From assembly GCF_038002225.1 (NCBI RefSeq), contig NZ_JBBOCA010000001.1, positions 806,001 to 870,000 on the forward strand: DNA of 64,000 nucleotides. The letters are read 5' to 3'. The notes under the pieces are model-generated. The model did not search any database and was not told where the DNA came from. It saw only the letters and a list, made by a program, of their open reading frames with translations. The stretch is from Paenibacillus sp. FSL R7-0204 (GTDB lineage Bacteria > Bacillota > Bacilli > Paenibacillales > Paenibacillaceae). Both the position numbers and the translations under genes were made by a program. Shown piece by piece: positions 8,167 through 17,829 of this stretch (its first letter is position 1; every line of letters begins with the position of its first letter).

Positions 8167-11100
8167 ATGAAAAAGAAGGTAAGAATAGGCACAGCTATTA
8201 TTATTGCAGGTCATCTGCTGCTTGGTCTGGGCAGTCCGGCTATCGGTATACATACATCAGCGGTATACGCCGCTTCGGAATTCGGAATCAGCATTTCTCC
8301 TGCGAACGGGTCTGCTTTTGTAAATACCGGGGCTTCGCTAGGGCTTAGCTTTGACCGCCAGGTGATCCCGCAAGCCGGGAAAATCACCATTACAGATGTA
8401 AAGGCCGAAACGGTATTTACGGAAATTGCAATCGGGAGTGCAGGGCTAATCGGAAACTCGTCAAGCTACGAGATCAAGCTGGGCTCCAGTCTAAAATTTG
8501 CTCCCTACAAAACATATAGCGTAAGTGTGCCTAAGGGGCTGTTCAAGGATAGTGCAGGCAATGAATCAGCAGCAACAAGCTGGAAGTTCACGACAGCCCC
8601 GGAGGTGAATCCGGCGATTATAGCAAGCAGTATGTCTCCGGCCATCAATTCCAGAGTAGAGGCTGCGAGCTTAACAGAGCTGAGTATACGCTTATCTGGA
8701 GTGCTTACAGCCGGGGGAGGCAGCGTCAGGCTGCTCTCATCAGCGGATAACGCGGTTATACAGGAGTTTGCGATCCGGGAGGGAGAAGCTGGGGTAGCCT
8801 TCCAGAGGGCAGATTCCTCGACAACGGTTACGCTGACGCTGGCTAATAAGCTTCCGTCCGGCGGAAATTATTATGTGCTTATTGATGCGTATGCATTCAA
8901 GGATGCCAATAATACTACTTACCAGGGGATAGCCAGCGGCAGCGGCTGGAGCTTTTCCACGATCGGCACGGGGACTATCTCTGCATCTACGGCTCCGGCC
9001 AACGCCTCTTTTGGTGCATCGGTTAGTGGAGCCCTTAAGCTGTACTTCGACCGCCCGGTGAGTCCGGCTTCGGGAGTGATCTCAGTCTCTCCAGGTGCAT
9101 TAGGGGACCCGGGAACAAGATGGCTGAATGTCAATTCAACGAACGTTACCGGTGGGGGAAGCTCGACAATAACACTATTGCCGGCCTCCGCGGCCTCGCC
9201 GCTGTTGAGCGGTACGCTATATACAGTTACTATACCGCAGGGTGCTTTTTATGATCAGGATGGCCATCTCTTTCCGGCTTCAGGCCCATATTCCTGGACG
9301 TTCACAACAGCTTCGCTGACAACTCTGTCTGTAGCCGCCTTATCACCAGCGGACCGCAGTGAGTCGGTGGATATCTCCAAAACGATTGCGGTTAATTTCA
9401 ACCGGGAGGTTGTCTATAATAGCAACGTCGCGAACGGGGTTGTTTTATACAAGAGCAATGGAGCTAAAGTGACAGCGACAGTTCAGCAAGGACTCTCAGC
9501 CAAAGAATTTATTATTAAACCGTCTGCTGCGCTGGAATCAGATACGATCTATTATATCGACATTGCCAAAGGCGCGTTCACGGATGCCGCAGACCCTAGT
9601 GTACTGTATGAAGGATTAAGCGGTACCAAGTCCTGGAGCTTCCGCACTGTAGCCATAGATAAGACCCCGCCATCGCTGACGAGCGCAGTGCTGGAGAACA
9701 ACCGGACAATCCGCCTGAGGTATAATGAGTCGCTTAATGCTTCTGTGGCTCTGCTGGCTTCCAGCTTCGGGGTGACCGTCAATGAGGAAACCAGGAATAT
9801 TGAGAATGCCTATATTCAAGGAGACAGTGTATTTGTAGTGATTAGCACAGGCATCGCTGTAGGCCAAAATGTAAAAATCAGCTATACCGGCGGTGTGCGG
9901 ACCATTCAGGATACAAGCGGAAATGCTGCGGCTACCTTTTCTGGACAGCAGATCACCAACACTATAGAATCGGCGCTCCCTACGCCCAAAGAAGGCAGAA
10001 TTACAGGCAAAACAGTGACACTGACCTTCAATGATACACTCAAACCGGTCTCTCCATATGCCTATGAACAGTTTGTGGTCACGACTGACGGGTATTCGCT
10101 TGGGGTGAATTCTATCAGTGTCAGCGGCAACACCGTATATTTAACTGTAGGCTCTGAGGTGGGCAATTCGGAGTCGGTCCGGGTGTCCTATTACGCCGGT
10201 TCGTACCCGCTGGTTAGCTCTCTGGGACAGAATATCGCAAACTTCGCTGAGTATAACATTCGCAATAGTAAGGATAATGTTCCTCCCGTGTTCCAGAATG
10301 CGACGGGCGGAGGAAAGAAAATTACAATGAACTACAATGAGGGGTTATCTGACAGCAACCTTCCGATGAACAGCCAGTTCTCGGTCCTGGTGGGCGGCAG
10401 CCCCAATTACGTCACAAATGTTGCAGTACGTGGAAGCAGTGTGACATTAACGCTTCAAAATAACCTGGCAGCTGGTCAAATTGTAACAGTCTCCTATGTA
10501 CCCGGCGTAAAAGGCTTAACTGATCTTAACGGCAACCGGGCTGTGTATGTGGACCTGAAGCCGGTTGATCTGAGCGATATCACAGTATCGGAGATCAGCA
10601 GTGCAACAGTGAACGGTAATGAGCTGACGGTAACTTTTGTCCAAAGTATGTTGACTTCTTCTGCACTGAGCACTTCGCAGTTTGCAGTCAGGTTGAATAG
10701 TACCACTACTCTGGTTCAGAGCTATACCCTAACAGGCAACGTCCTCAAACTAATGCTGGCAGAGTCTGCGGGCAGCGGCCAGACAGTTGATTTATCTTAT
10801 ACTACGGGGACTTCCTTCATTAAGGATCTTAACGGAAATGCACTCGCTTCGTTCTCGCAGCTTCCGGTGAAGAACCTTACTGGAGGTGTGGCGGCTGCTG
10901 TACCAACAGATGTGAACCGTCCAGCTTATCTGGGTACCTTGGAGGCAAGCGAGTTTGGAGAGGCGATCCCGCTACTGAAGAGTGATTCCGCCGTTATCGC
11001 AGCAGACCGCTCAATTTATAGTCAGGATGTTAAAAGATACAGCCTTAATGCAGATAAGCTGACAGCCAGTTACATGTATTTAAATACACAGGGTACGGCT

Positions 11101-12207
11101 TCACTTGTGTTTGAAGTGCCTTCAACCGAATTGGCTGCTTATGTTACTGTACCTCTACAGCCACTCGTGGATGCGTTCAACCGCAACAAGGCTTCGTCGT
11201 TTGGCATTCGTTATGGGGATCAGATCTATAGTGTTGATCTCGGGAAAATAGACCTCAACGGAATCGTAGCCAGTCTAAATACAACTGGCAGTAATATTTC
11301 TCTTATCTATCGCATTGAGAAAATGCCGTCTGAGGCGTTTGCTCCATTCGTCCAAAGATTTCAGACACAGGGGCTAACCAGTATAACGCCTTTGGCTGAT
11401 CTTCGGCTGGCAGCATCTGTGACAGGAAATTACGCTAATGAGACTGCGCTTAGCTTACCAGGGAAGTATATGATCCGGACAACAAGTCCAAATAGCAGTG
11501 AGCAGACTTCTGTAGCACGGTTAGATCAATCCTATTACGATGCAGCGTATCTGCCTACAACGAGTATTACCAAAGGGAATTACAAAGTAATGCGTGCATT
11601 GACCAGCGGAAATCAGATCGTTGGAGCATTTTCCTCCACGCGTTCTTTTGCAGATATAGCTACTCATTGGAGTAACACGGCTGTTTCTGAACTGGGAGCC
11701 AAGAATATCATCGACAACAGCTATGGCAGCCAGTACAAGCCGGATCAAGCCATCACCCGGGGCGAGTTTTCTGTAATGCTGAGCAGAGGGCTAGGTCTGC
11801 TGGGGGATAGCGTGACGGCGCAACGCTTCTCAGATGTGCAGTCATCCAGTCAAACGGGCAATTATATCGGCGCCGCGGCCAAAGCCGGCATTATCAACGG
11901 TAATACGGACGGGACCTTCCGTGCGGAGGATAAGATTACCCGTGAGCAGATGGCGATTATGATGGTGAGGGCGCTGGAGTATTCCGGACAGTCTGTAACG
12001 CTGAGTGCATCGGTAATGGATACGCTAAGCCCGTTCAAGGACCGGGCGAGAATTCTGAGCCAGAGTATTGAATTTGTAGCCAAGGCGGTCAAGGCGGGGA
12101 TCATTCAGGGAGTCAGCACCACGCAATTTCAGCCGCAAGGCAATGCTACCCGAGGACAGGCTGCGGTCATGCTGCAGCGGATGCTGAAGACAGCAGGCTA
12201 TTTGTAA
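8167..12207 (+). CDS. Large SLH-anchored surface protein with Ig-like and SwmB-like repeats
   Basis: 1346 residues from ATG 8167, which is followed by a signal peptide (residues 1-35, ending AVYAA). The open frame reaches back to a GTG at 8050 inside the metK terminator, which is not a plausible start. About residues 40-500 hold four Ig-like Big_5 (SbsA-type) domains, each ending in a WxFTT pattern. About 510-930 hold tandem SwmB-like repeats (pattern FxVxVN...VxISYTxG...DxxGN), a family named after the cyanobacterial motility protein SwmB. A region of about 230 residues of unknown type and three C-terminal SLH repeats (about 1160-1346) follow. The SLH end should tether it to the wall, with the repeats forming a long stalk. 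An adhesive or structural role is inferred. Confidence 0.85.
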   Translation: MKKKVRIGTAIIIAGHLLLGLGSPAIGIHTSAVYAASEFGISISPANGSAFVNTGASLGLSFDRQVIPQAGKITITDVKAETVFTEIAIGSAGLIGNSSSYEIKLGSSLKFAPYKTYSVSVPKGLFKDSAGNESAATSWKFTTAPEVNPAIIASSMSPAINSRVEAASLTELSIRLSGVLTAGGGSVRLLSSADNAVIQEFAIREGEAGVAFQRADSSTTVTLTLANKLPSGGNYYVLIDAYAFKDANNTTYQGIASGSGWSFSTIGTGTISASTAPANASFGASVSGALKLYFDRPVSPASGVISVSPGALGDPGTRWLNVNSTNVTGGGSSTITLLPASAASPLLSGTLYTVTIPQGAFYDQDGHLFPASGPYSWTFTTASLTTLSVAALSPADRSESVDISKTIAVNFNREVVYNSNVANGVVLYKSNGAKVTATVQQGLSAKEFIIKPSAALESDTIYYIDIAKGAFTDAADPSVLYEGLSGTKSWSFRTVAIDKTPPSLTSAVLENNRTIRLRYNESLNASVALLASSFGVTVNEETRNIENAYIQGDSVFVVISTGIAVGQNVKISYTGGVRTIQDTSGNAAATFSGQQITNTIESALPTPKEGRITGKTVTLTFNDTLKPVSPYAYEQFVVTTDGYSLGVNSISVSGNTVYLTVGSEVGNSESVRVSYYAGSYPLVSSLGQNIANFAEYNIRNSKDNVPPVFQNATGGGKKITMNYNEGLSDSNLPMNSQFSVLVGGSPNYVTNVAVRGSSVTLTLQNNLAAGQIVTVSYVPGVKGLTDLNGNRAVYVDLKPVDLSDITVSEISSATVNGNELTVTFVQSMLTSSALSTSQFAVRLNSTTTLVQSYTLTGNVLKLMLAESAGSGQTVDLSYTTGTSFIKDLNGNALASFSQLPVKNLTGGVAAAVPTDVNRPAYLGTLEASEFGEAIPLLKSDSAVIAADRSIYSQDVKRYSLNADKLTASYMYLNTQGTASLVFEVPSTELAAYVTVPLQPLVDAFNRNKASSFGIRYGDQIYSVDLGKIDLNGIVASLNTTGSNISLIYRIEKMPSEAFAPFVQRFQTQGLTSITPLADLRLAASVTGNYANETALSLPGKYMIRTTSPNSSEQTSVARLDQSYYDAAYLPTTSITKGNYKVMRALTSGNQIVGAFSSTRSFADIATHWSNTAVSELGAKNIIDNSYGSQYKPDQAITRGEFSVMLSRGLGLLGDSVTAQRFSDVQSSSQTGNYIGAAAKAGIINGNTDGTFRAEDKITREQMAIMMVRALEYSGQSVTLSASVMDTLSPFKDRARILSQSIEFVAKAVKAGIIQGVSTTQFQPQGNATRGQAAVMLQRMLKTAGYL

Positions 12208-12228
12208 GAGAATGATATAGATAAGCAG

Positions 12229-12258
12229 AGCATCCGGTCTATGGGCCGGGTGCTTTTT
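12229..12258 (+). terminator. Terminator
   Basis: AGCATCCGG / CCGGGTGCT (one G-T pair), then TTTTT. Confidence 0.8.
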
Positions 12259-12374
12259 CGCAACTTTTCGAGCTGAATTCAGTCTATTAAAGGTATAGTC
12301 TATTACTATGAACTGATATCGGGAGCTTGATAGCGAAGTAGAAGAGTACAAATAGATGGGAGAGTTACACTGAA

Positions 12375-15104
12375 ATGAATGAGTTTTTCATGGGGAAAAA
12401 GAGTACAGAGCACACACGGGGAAATCAATGGTCGCCTGCTAAAAAATGGATTGCTGCATCTCTGGCGGGTGTAATCTGGATAATGCCGGTTGTCGGGAGT
12501 GAAGGTGCAGGATGGCTGGGCGCAAGCACTGCGCCGGTAGCACAAGCAGCAGCGTCCTTCTCGGCGACAAAACTGAGTGAAGAGGTTATCACTTCCGGTG
12601 CGATGATGATGAAATACAAATTTACCACGGTGCGTTCCGGTAAGAGTGCGACAGGACTGGCCAGCGTCATTCGTGTCGATCTGAATAATCCTTATGTCTC
12701 TCTGGATGTAATGACCGGCAAAGGCGGGAATCTGACGACACGGCAGAGCACCGGGGGCATGGCGGCTGAAACAGGAGCCGTCGCGGCGGTGAACGGGGAT
12801 TACTTCAATACCGGCGGCGAAGGTGCGCCGATTGGCGGTCAGGTATCCGGCGGTGTGCTGGTGTCTACTCCTTCACAGCTGAACGGAATGTACGCTTTTG
12901 CAGTAACCAAGGACCGTAAACCTATCATTGATGAATATACGTTTGAGGGGATGCTGACCGCAGAGGATGGCTCCCAGTTCCCGCTGTCCGGCATCAACAA
13001 AGGGGCCTACAATCCCGAAGGCGGCAGTTCGACTTACAGTCACGCTAACGCTGCTTATATCTACACAGATGCATGGACAGCGCTGGAGCGCCCTAAGGGC
13101 AGCTCTACTACACCGACGGAGGTGCTGGTAGAGAATGATATCATCACTCAGATCTCAATGGATTCGGCCCTGCCGATCAAGGTGCCCAAGGGAGCCTATA
13201 TTCTCCGTACACACGGGCTGGCTGCCCAGTTCGTTAAGGCCCATTTAGTTGAAGGGCAGAAGCTAAGCAGCACATACAAGCTCCGTTCCAAAACCACCCA
13301 GCAGGAGCTCGATCCTTCTACGCTGCAGATGATGATCGGGGGGCATACGATTCTGGTCAATAACGGCAAGGCGTCGTCGTTCTCCCGTTCTACAAGCAGC
13401 ATTGGCGGGTACCGGGCGCGTACAGCGCTGGGCTATTCCCAGGATGGCAGATACGTATATGTCATTGCAGCCGAGAAGAACAGCAATAGTGCGGGTCTCT
13501 CGTTGACAGAGCTGCAATCCTTCATGACGAATATCGGGGTGTGGAAAGGGATGAATCTGGACGGAGGGGGCTCTACAACGATGGTAGACCGCCCGCTGGC
13601 TGAAACCTCGACTACACTTACCTTCAATACCGAATACGGCAAGGAGCAGCGCACAATCGTTAACGGCGTGGGGGTATATACTTCTGCTCCGCAAGGTGAA
13701 GTGAAAGGAATCAAGATCAGCGGCAGTTCGGTACTGTTAATCGGACAAAAGGCCACATACTCCCTGAAGGGATATGATACGTACTACAATCCGGTAGATG
13801 TGGCAGCGGCTAATCCGGCCTGGACAGCAAGCGGCGGCAGTGTGACTGTGAATGCGGGCGAAGCAACGGCAGTTAAGCCGGGAACCGTGAAGCTGAAAGC
13901 GACCAGCGGAACAGCGAGTGCGGAGACCGAGGTCACCGTTCTGGGCGGAGAAGACTTGTCCAGCCTGATTGCAGGTACAGCAACTGCTCCGCTGCAAGCA
14001 GGGGCCACTGTATCAGTTCCGGTTAGCGCAGTGTCGAAGAGCGGGGCAACGATTGCTGTTCCGGCAACCGCACTGAAATGGGAGTTTATCGGCTTCAAGG
14101 GAAGTGTGGGTGACGGCAAGCTTAAGGTGGAGGCGGTTGATCCTGGCGTAACTACCGGGTATGCGATTGCCCGCTATGACGGCTTCAGTACGGCGGTTGT
14201 CTTGTCTACTGCGGCTGCTACGGCGTGGGAGGATTTCGAGAATGCCAATTATCCGTTCGCGTTCACTACCAATGCGGCAGGGGTTACCGGAACAGCAGCA
14301 GTAGTACCGGGCAGCGCAGAACGTGCAGGGTCGAAGGTGTTATCGCTTAGCTACGATATGAGTGCAGGCACCGGTAAAATGTACGCATACGCCCAGTTCA
14401 ACGGTACAACGGGCAAGGATATTCCGGCGGCGGCGACCTCAATGTCAGTCGATGTGATGGGAGACATGAGTCTGAACTGGCTGCGTGCCGAGGTGACGGA
14501 TGCCAGTGGAAAGACGGCCTATATTGATCTGGCGAAGGTCATCGACTGGAACGGCTGGAAGACGCTTAATATCGATTTGTCCGGCTCAGGGATTAAATTC
14601 CCAGCTTCCCTTAAGAGACTTTACGTGGTAAATGTAGAAGAAGGCCAGGATGAACGGGCCAAGACGGGGACAGTGGCCTTTGATAATATTTCCTTCGTGA
14701 TGCCATCGCTTTCCAGTGAGGCGGGACTGCCCAAAGGGACAGCGGCGATGAGCATTGGCGGCAAGGCGATGACGGTTAACGGCACCAAGCGGCCGATTGA
14801 TGTCGCACCGATTGTGAAGGACGGCAGTACGTATGTGCCGATAAAATATGTACTGGACGCGTTCGGCGGCAATGCGGTCTGGGATGCGAAGACCAAGAAG
14901 ATTATGGTCCTTCGGGGCGCCAAGGCGCTGGATCTGACCGTGAACAAGAAGGAATTCGTACTGAACGGGAAGCGGCAGAGTGCTGAAGTAGCACCTATGA
15001 TCCTGAATGCCAGGACTTTAGTACCGCTCAGACTCGTGACAGAACAGCTCGGACTCACTGTAAAATGGGAACAGAACACTAAGACCGTAACTATCGAATC
15101 GTGA
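12375..15104 (+). CDS. Secreted phosphodiester glycosidase family (NAGPA-like) protein with C-terminal copper-amine-oxidase N1-like domain
   Basis: 909 residues, ATG 12375 behind GGGAGAG. A signal peptide covers about residues 25-57 (ending PVAQAAA). The NAGPA-type phosphodiester glycosidase domain covers about 95-440, with conserved VAAVNGDYF and NLDGGGSTTMV; this family hydrolyses N-acetylglucosamine 1-phosphodiester linkages, and in Firmicutes members act on teichoic acid or exopolysaccharide. Ig-like and carbohydrate-binding-like beta regions occupy about 440-790. The last about 115 residues are a Cu_amine_oxidN1-type domain (GSTYVPIKYVLDAFGG, ARTLVPLRLVTEQLG), common on Paenibacillus exported proteins and thought to help envelope binding. 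It has no SLH repeats, unlike its neighbours. The substrate is not known from sequence. Confidence 0.85.
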   Translation: MNEFFMGKKSTEHTRGNQWSPAKKWIAASLAGVIWIMPVVGSEGAGWLGASTAPVAQAAASFSATKLSEEVITSGAMMMKYKFTTVRSGKSATGLASVIRVDLNNPYVSLDVMTGKGGNLTTRQSTGGMAAETGAVAAVNGDYFNTGGEGAPIGGQVSGGVLVSTPSQLNGMYAFAVTKDRKPIIDEYTFEGMLTAEDGSQFPLSGINKGAYNPEGGSSTYSHANAAYIYTDAWTALERPKGSSTTPTEVLVENDIITQISMDSALPIKVPKGAYILRTHGLAAQFVKAHLVEGQKLSSTYKLRSKTTQQELDPSTLQMMIGGHTILVNNGKASSFSRSTSSIGGYRARTALGYSQDGRYVYVIAAEKNSNSAGLSLTELQSFMTNIGVWKGMNLDGGGSTTMVDRPLAETSTTLTFNTEYGKEQRTIVNGVGVYTSAPQGEVKGIKISGSSVLLIGQKATYSLKGYDTYYNPVDVAAANPAWTASGGSVTVNAGEATAVKPGTVKLKATSGTASAETEVTVLGGEDLSSLIAGTATAPLQAGATVSVPVSAVSKSGATIAVPATALKWEFIGFKGSVGDGKLKVEAVDPGVTTGYAIARYDGFSTAVVLSTAAATAWEDFENANYPFAFTTNAAGVTGTAAVVPGSAERAGSKVLSLSYDMSAGTGKMYAYAQFNGTTGKDIPAAATSMSVDVMGDMSLNWLRAEVTDASGKTAYIDLAKVIDWNGWKTLNIDLSGSGIKFPASLKRLYVVNVEEGQDERAKTGTVAFDNISFVMPSLSSEAGLPKGTAAMSIGGKAMTVNGTKRPIDVAPIVKDGSTYVPIKYVLDAFGGNAVWDAKTKKIMVLRGAKALDLTVNKKEFVLNGKRQSAEVAPMILNARTLVPLRLVTEQLGLTVKWEQNTKTVTIES

Positions 15105-15146
15105 TATGTTAGTATAAAGGAAAGCCTTTAATACGACTCGATAGAA

Positions 15147-16319
15147 ATGGGGCAAGCATCCGTGGAATTTCAAGCCGATGCAATAGATCGGGTGATTAAG
15201 AACACCATCGACGTGATGGAGAGCAGCAAGTATCAGATATTCGAAATATTGCAGGTGGCACGGGATGAGCTTGCTGCACTCAACAAAGAACTGCAGCGGG
15301 TCATGGAAGAAACGGATGAAACATTGCAAAAGGTAGACAAGCTGGAGCAGCAGTACCACCGCTCCCGGATCCGGCTGACAGAGGTCAGCCGGGATTTTGT
15401 CCGCTACACGGAGAAGGATATCCGGATTGCCTATGAGAAGGCGACGGAGCTGCAGCTGGAGCTGATGATGACCAGGGAGAGGGAAGCTTATCTGCGGAGC
15501 AGACGCGATGAACTGCAAATGCGGGTTCGCAGTGTCGAAAATTCTGTAGAACGTGCCGAATCGATTGGTTCGCAAATGAGCGTTGTCCTGGAATATCTGT
15601 CCGGAGAACTAGGTCAAGTGACGCGAATTGTCGAATCTGCGAAGAACCGCCAGATGATTGGACTCAAAATAATCCTGGCTCAGGAAGAGGAACGGAAAAG
15701 AATTGCCCGGGAAATTCATGACGGTCCTGCTCAAATGCTGGCGAATCTAGTCCTAAGGACGGAAATTGTAGAAAGAATGCTGGTAAAGCAGGAATTTGGG
15801 CTGGTACAAGCCGAAGTAATAGACTTAAAGGGGCAGGTAAGATACAGCCTGGAAGAAATGCGCAAGGTGATTTTCAACCTGCGTCCGATGGCGCTTGATG
15901 ATTTGGGGCTGATTCCGACTCTGCGGAAGTATGTGCATGATTATGAGGAGAAGACGAAGATCCGTACCTCTTTTGAAACCAGGGGGAAGGAGCACCGTTT
16001 GTCCTCAGCGATGGAAGCGGCGGTATACCGGCTGGTGCAGGAGGGTCTGTCCAATGCGGCGAAGCATGCTTATCCGAGCTACGTACTGGTGGAGATTACT
16101 TATCAGGCTCAATTGATCAAGATTGTCGTGAAAGACAATGGCTTAGGCTTCAATGTGAAAAAAATCAGTGAACAAGCCAACCGGGAAAGCTTCGGTCTGG
16201 TGGGTATGCGCGAACGCGTGGAATTGCTGGAGGGAAGAATGGAAATACAGTCAGCCGAGAACCAGGGCACAACAATCGTAATTCACATTCCGACGAATGT
16301 GGAAAAGGGAAAGGAGTAA
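15147..16319 (+). CDS. degS: Sensor histidine kinase DegS
   Basis: 390 residues. Cytoplasmic kinase of the DegS-DegU pair, which controls secreted enzymes, competence, motility and biofilm. The N-terminal about 165 residues are the DegS coiled-coil sensor (no membrane segment). HisKA_3 follows with the phospho-acceptor His191 in REIHDGPAQM, then the diagnostic RPMALDDLGLIPTLRKY and an HATPase with the N box QEGLSNAAKHA and G box DNGLGF. Length matches B. subtilis DegS (385). The start is uncertain: ATG 15147 lacks a strong ribosome site and GTG 15162 is an alternative. It ends 4 bases before degU, as in Bacillus. Confidence 0.96.
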   Translation: MGQASVEFQADAIDRVIKNTIDVMESSKYQIFEILQVARDELAALNKELQRVMEETDETLQKVDKLEQQYHRSRIRLTEVSRDFVRYTEKDIRIAYEKATELQLELMMTREREAYLRSRRDELQMRVRSVENSVERAESIGSQMSVVLEYLSGELGQVTRIVESAKNRQMIGLKIILAQEEERKRIAREIHDGPAQMLANLVLRTEIVERMLVKQEFGLVQAEVIDLKGQVRYSLEEMRKVIFNLRPMALDDLGLIPTLRKYVHDYEEKTKIRTSFETRGKEHRLSSAMEAAVYRLVQEGLSNAAKHAYPSYVLVEITYQAQLIKIVVKDNGLGFNVKKISEQANRESFGLVGMRERVELLEGRMEIQSAENQGTTIVIHIPTNVEKGKE

Positions 16320-16323
16320 TGTG

Positions 16324-17046
16324 ATGGAGAACCAAATCTCTGGCAAAGCGCCCATCAAAGTTCTTTTGGCCGATGATCATCAATTGTTTCGTGAAGGGCT
16401 CAAGCGTATTTTGAATATGGAGGATGACATCGAGGTCATTGGCGAATGCGGTGACGGCATCCAGGTGCTTGAATTCTGTAACGGCAACAAGCCGGATATC
16501 GTACTGATGGATATCAATATGCCCATTGAGAACGGCGTGGAGGCTACGCAAAAGCTCCGTGAAATGTTCCCGGATGTCAAAGTGATTATCCTCTCGATTC
16601 ATGACGATGAAAGCTATGTGTTTGAGACACTGCGCAAGGGGGCGAACGGATATCTGCTGAAGGATATGGAAGCCGAGTCGCTGATTAATGCGATCCGCTC
16701 CGTGTGCGAAGGACATGCTTTTATCCATCCGAAGGTGACCGGCAAGCTGATTAATCAGCTGCGGCGCATGACGTACCTTAACGAGACTGGCGCGATGGCC
16801 GAGACGGCCGTGAAGGAAGCCGGTGTCAAATTCGTTGCAGGCGACAACAATCCGCTGACCCGCCGTGAGGCAGAGGTGCTGCGCTTGATGGCAGAGGGCA
16901 AGAGCAACAAAATGATCGGGGAGTATCTGTTTATCAGTGAGAAGACGGTCAAAAACCATGTCAGCAGTATTCTGCAAAAGATGGAAGTGGATGACCGCAC
17001 GCAGGCTGTAATTAATTCTATCAAATATGGCTGGGTAACTTTATAG
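16324..17046 (+). CDS. degU: Response regulator DegU
   Basis: 240 residues. Receiver domain about 10-130 with acidic pair Asp17/Asp18 and phosphorylated Asp63 (LMDINMP), then a LuxR-type helix-turn-helix at about 175-235 ([35 protein letters not shown]). It accepts phosphate from DegS and binds DNA at exoprotease, competence and flagellar promoters in B. subtilis. ATG 16324 is chosen because AAAGGAG lies 8 bases upstream and the protein then aligns with the family start. Cotranscribed with degS. Confidence 0.97.
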   Translation: MENQISGKAPIKVLLADDHQLFREGLKRILNMEDDIEVIGECGDGIQVLEFCNGNKPDIVLMDINMPIENGVEATQKLREMFPDVKVIILSIHDDESYVFETLRKGANGYLLKDMEAESLINAIRSVCEGHAFIHPKVTGKLINQLRRMTYLNETGAMAETAVKEAGVKFVAGDNNPLTRREAEVLRLMAEGKSNKMIGEYLFISEKTVKNHVSSILQKMEVDDRTQAVINSIKYGWVTL

Positions 17047-17209
17047 CTTCCCTCATAAACTTTTAACTGAGCGTTTTGGAGAATCCTAATGATCCTTATA
17101 AACGGTACATAACTTGTATGCAGCCGTGAGCTGCAGCCATAGTATTGTTTCAGTCCGCACTCTATTCGAATTTTGCAAAATGCTAACTTAAATATGTACC
17201 CTAAGTTAA

Positions 17210-17236
17210 ACTGGCGGGAGAGGCTCCCGCGCCAGT
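17210..17236 (+). other. GC-rich hairpin downstream of degU
   Basis: ACTGGCGGGAG pairs with CTCCCGCGCCAGT, leaving a 2-base bulge. No T tract follows, so it may be a processing or stabilising hairpin, or a poor terminator, in the 250-base gap after degU. Confidence 0.5.
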
Positions 17237-17298
17237 GGGCTGTCACCGTCCTTTTATCACCGGCATATAGTGTGGGTATAAGAGGGAGGTGCATCTTC

Positions 17299-17742
17299 AT
17301 GATCGCCCAGTTAATCTGGATTATCTCTATTTATGCATCCGCAGCAGCCCTTGTTCAACTCCTGCATCATCGGGAAGAGACCCGGGCAGCAGCACGGACT
17401 GGTAAGCGGCTTCACTATATTCTGATTACCCGTAATCATGAGGCCGTGGTGGAGTGGTATCTCAGGGTCTTTGCAGTGCATGCTTGCTGGACCGGCAGGC
17501 CCCTGCAGGTCACCTTGGTGGATGACGGTTCAGAGGACAGGACCATGGCAGTAGCCTCACGGATGGCTTATTACAACTCATCTATTGAATTTGCGCCTGC
17601 GGTGCCGTTCTACGGTCTCGCGGACAGGGATGCACTCCTGCAGGGGGTTACAGTGGATCTGCGGGTTCAGGAGCCGCTGCTGCCGCTGCGGATGATGCGG
17701 CTGCCGGGAAGCGGGAGATTCTCATCCAAGCACGGCGAATGA
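17299..17742 (+). CDS. Short GT2-like (glycosyltransferase A fold fragment) membrane protein
   Basis: 147 residues from ATG 17299 with GGGAGGT 8 bases ahead; the longer frame starting at 17173 has no ribosome site. One N-terminal membrane helix ([21 protein letters not shown]) is followed by a start typical of family 2 glycosyltransferases: YILITRNHE...VEWYLR, then the nucleotide-sugar motif VDDGSEDRT at about residues 74-82. It stops soon after, far short of the about 220 residues of a GT2 catalytic domain, and has no DxD or acceptor-side motifs. It is probably not an active transferase. In B. subtilis this slot, between degU and comFA, holds an unrelated DegV-type gene. Confidence 0.75.
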   Translation: MIAQLIWIISIYASAAALVQLLHHREETRAAARTGKRLHYILITRNHEAVVEWYLRVFAVHACWTGRPLQVTLVDDGSEDRTMAVASRMAYYNSSIEFAPAVPFYGLADRDALLQGVTVDLRVQEPLLPLRMMRLPGSGRFSSKHGE

Positions 17743-17768
17743 CAGCTAAATATGTATGTTACGGGTGA

Positions 17769-17803
17769 AGCACACTCTCCAGGAATGGGGCGGTGTGCTT
17801 TTT
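17769..17803 (+). terminator. Terminator
   Basis: AGCACAC / GTGTGCT with an inner CTCC/GGGG pairing, then TTTTT. It lies just before comFA. Confidence 0.75.
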
Positions 17804-17829
17804 GGCGTGCTTCTTAAGATAAGGGGGCG

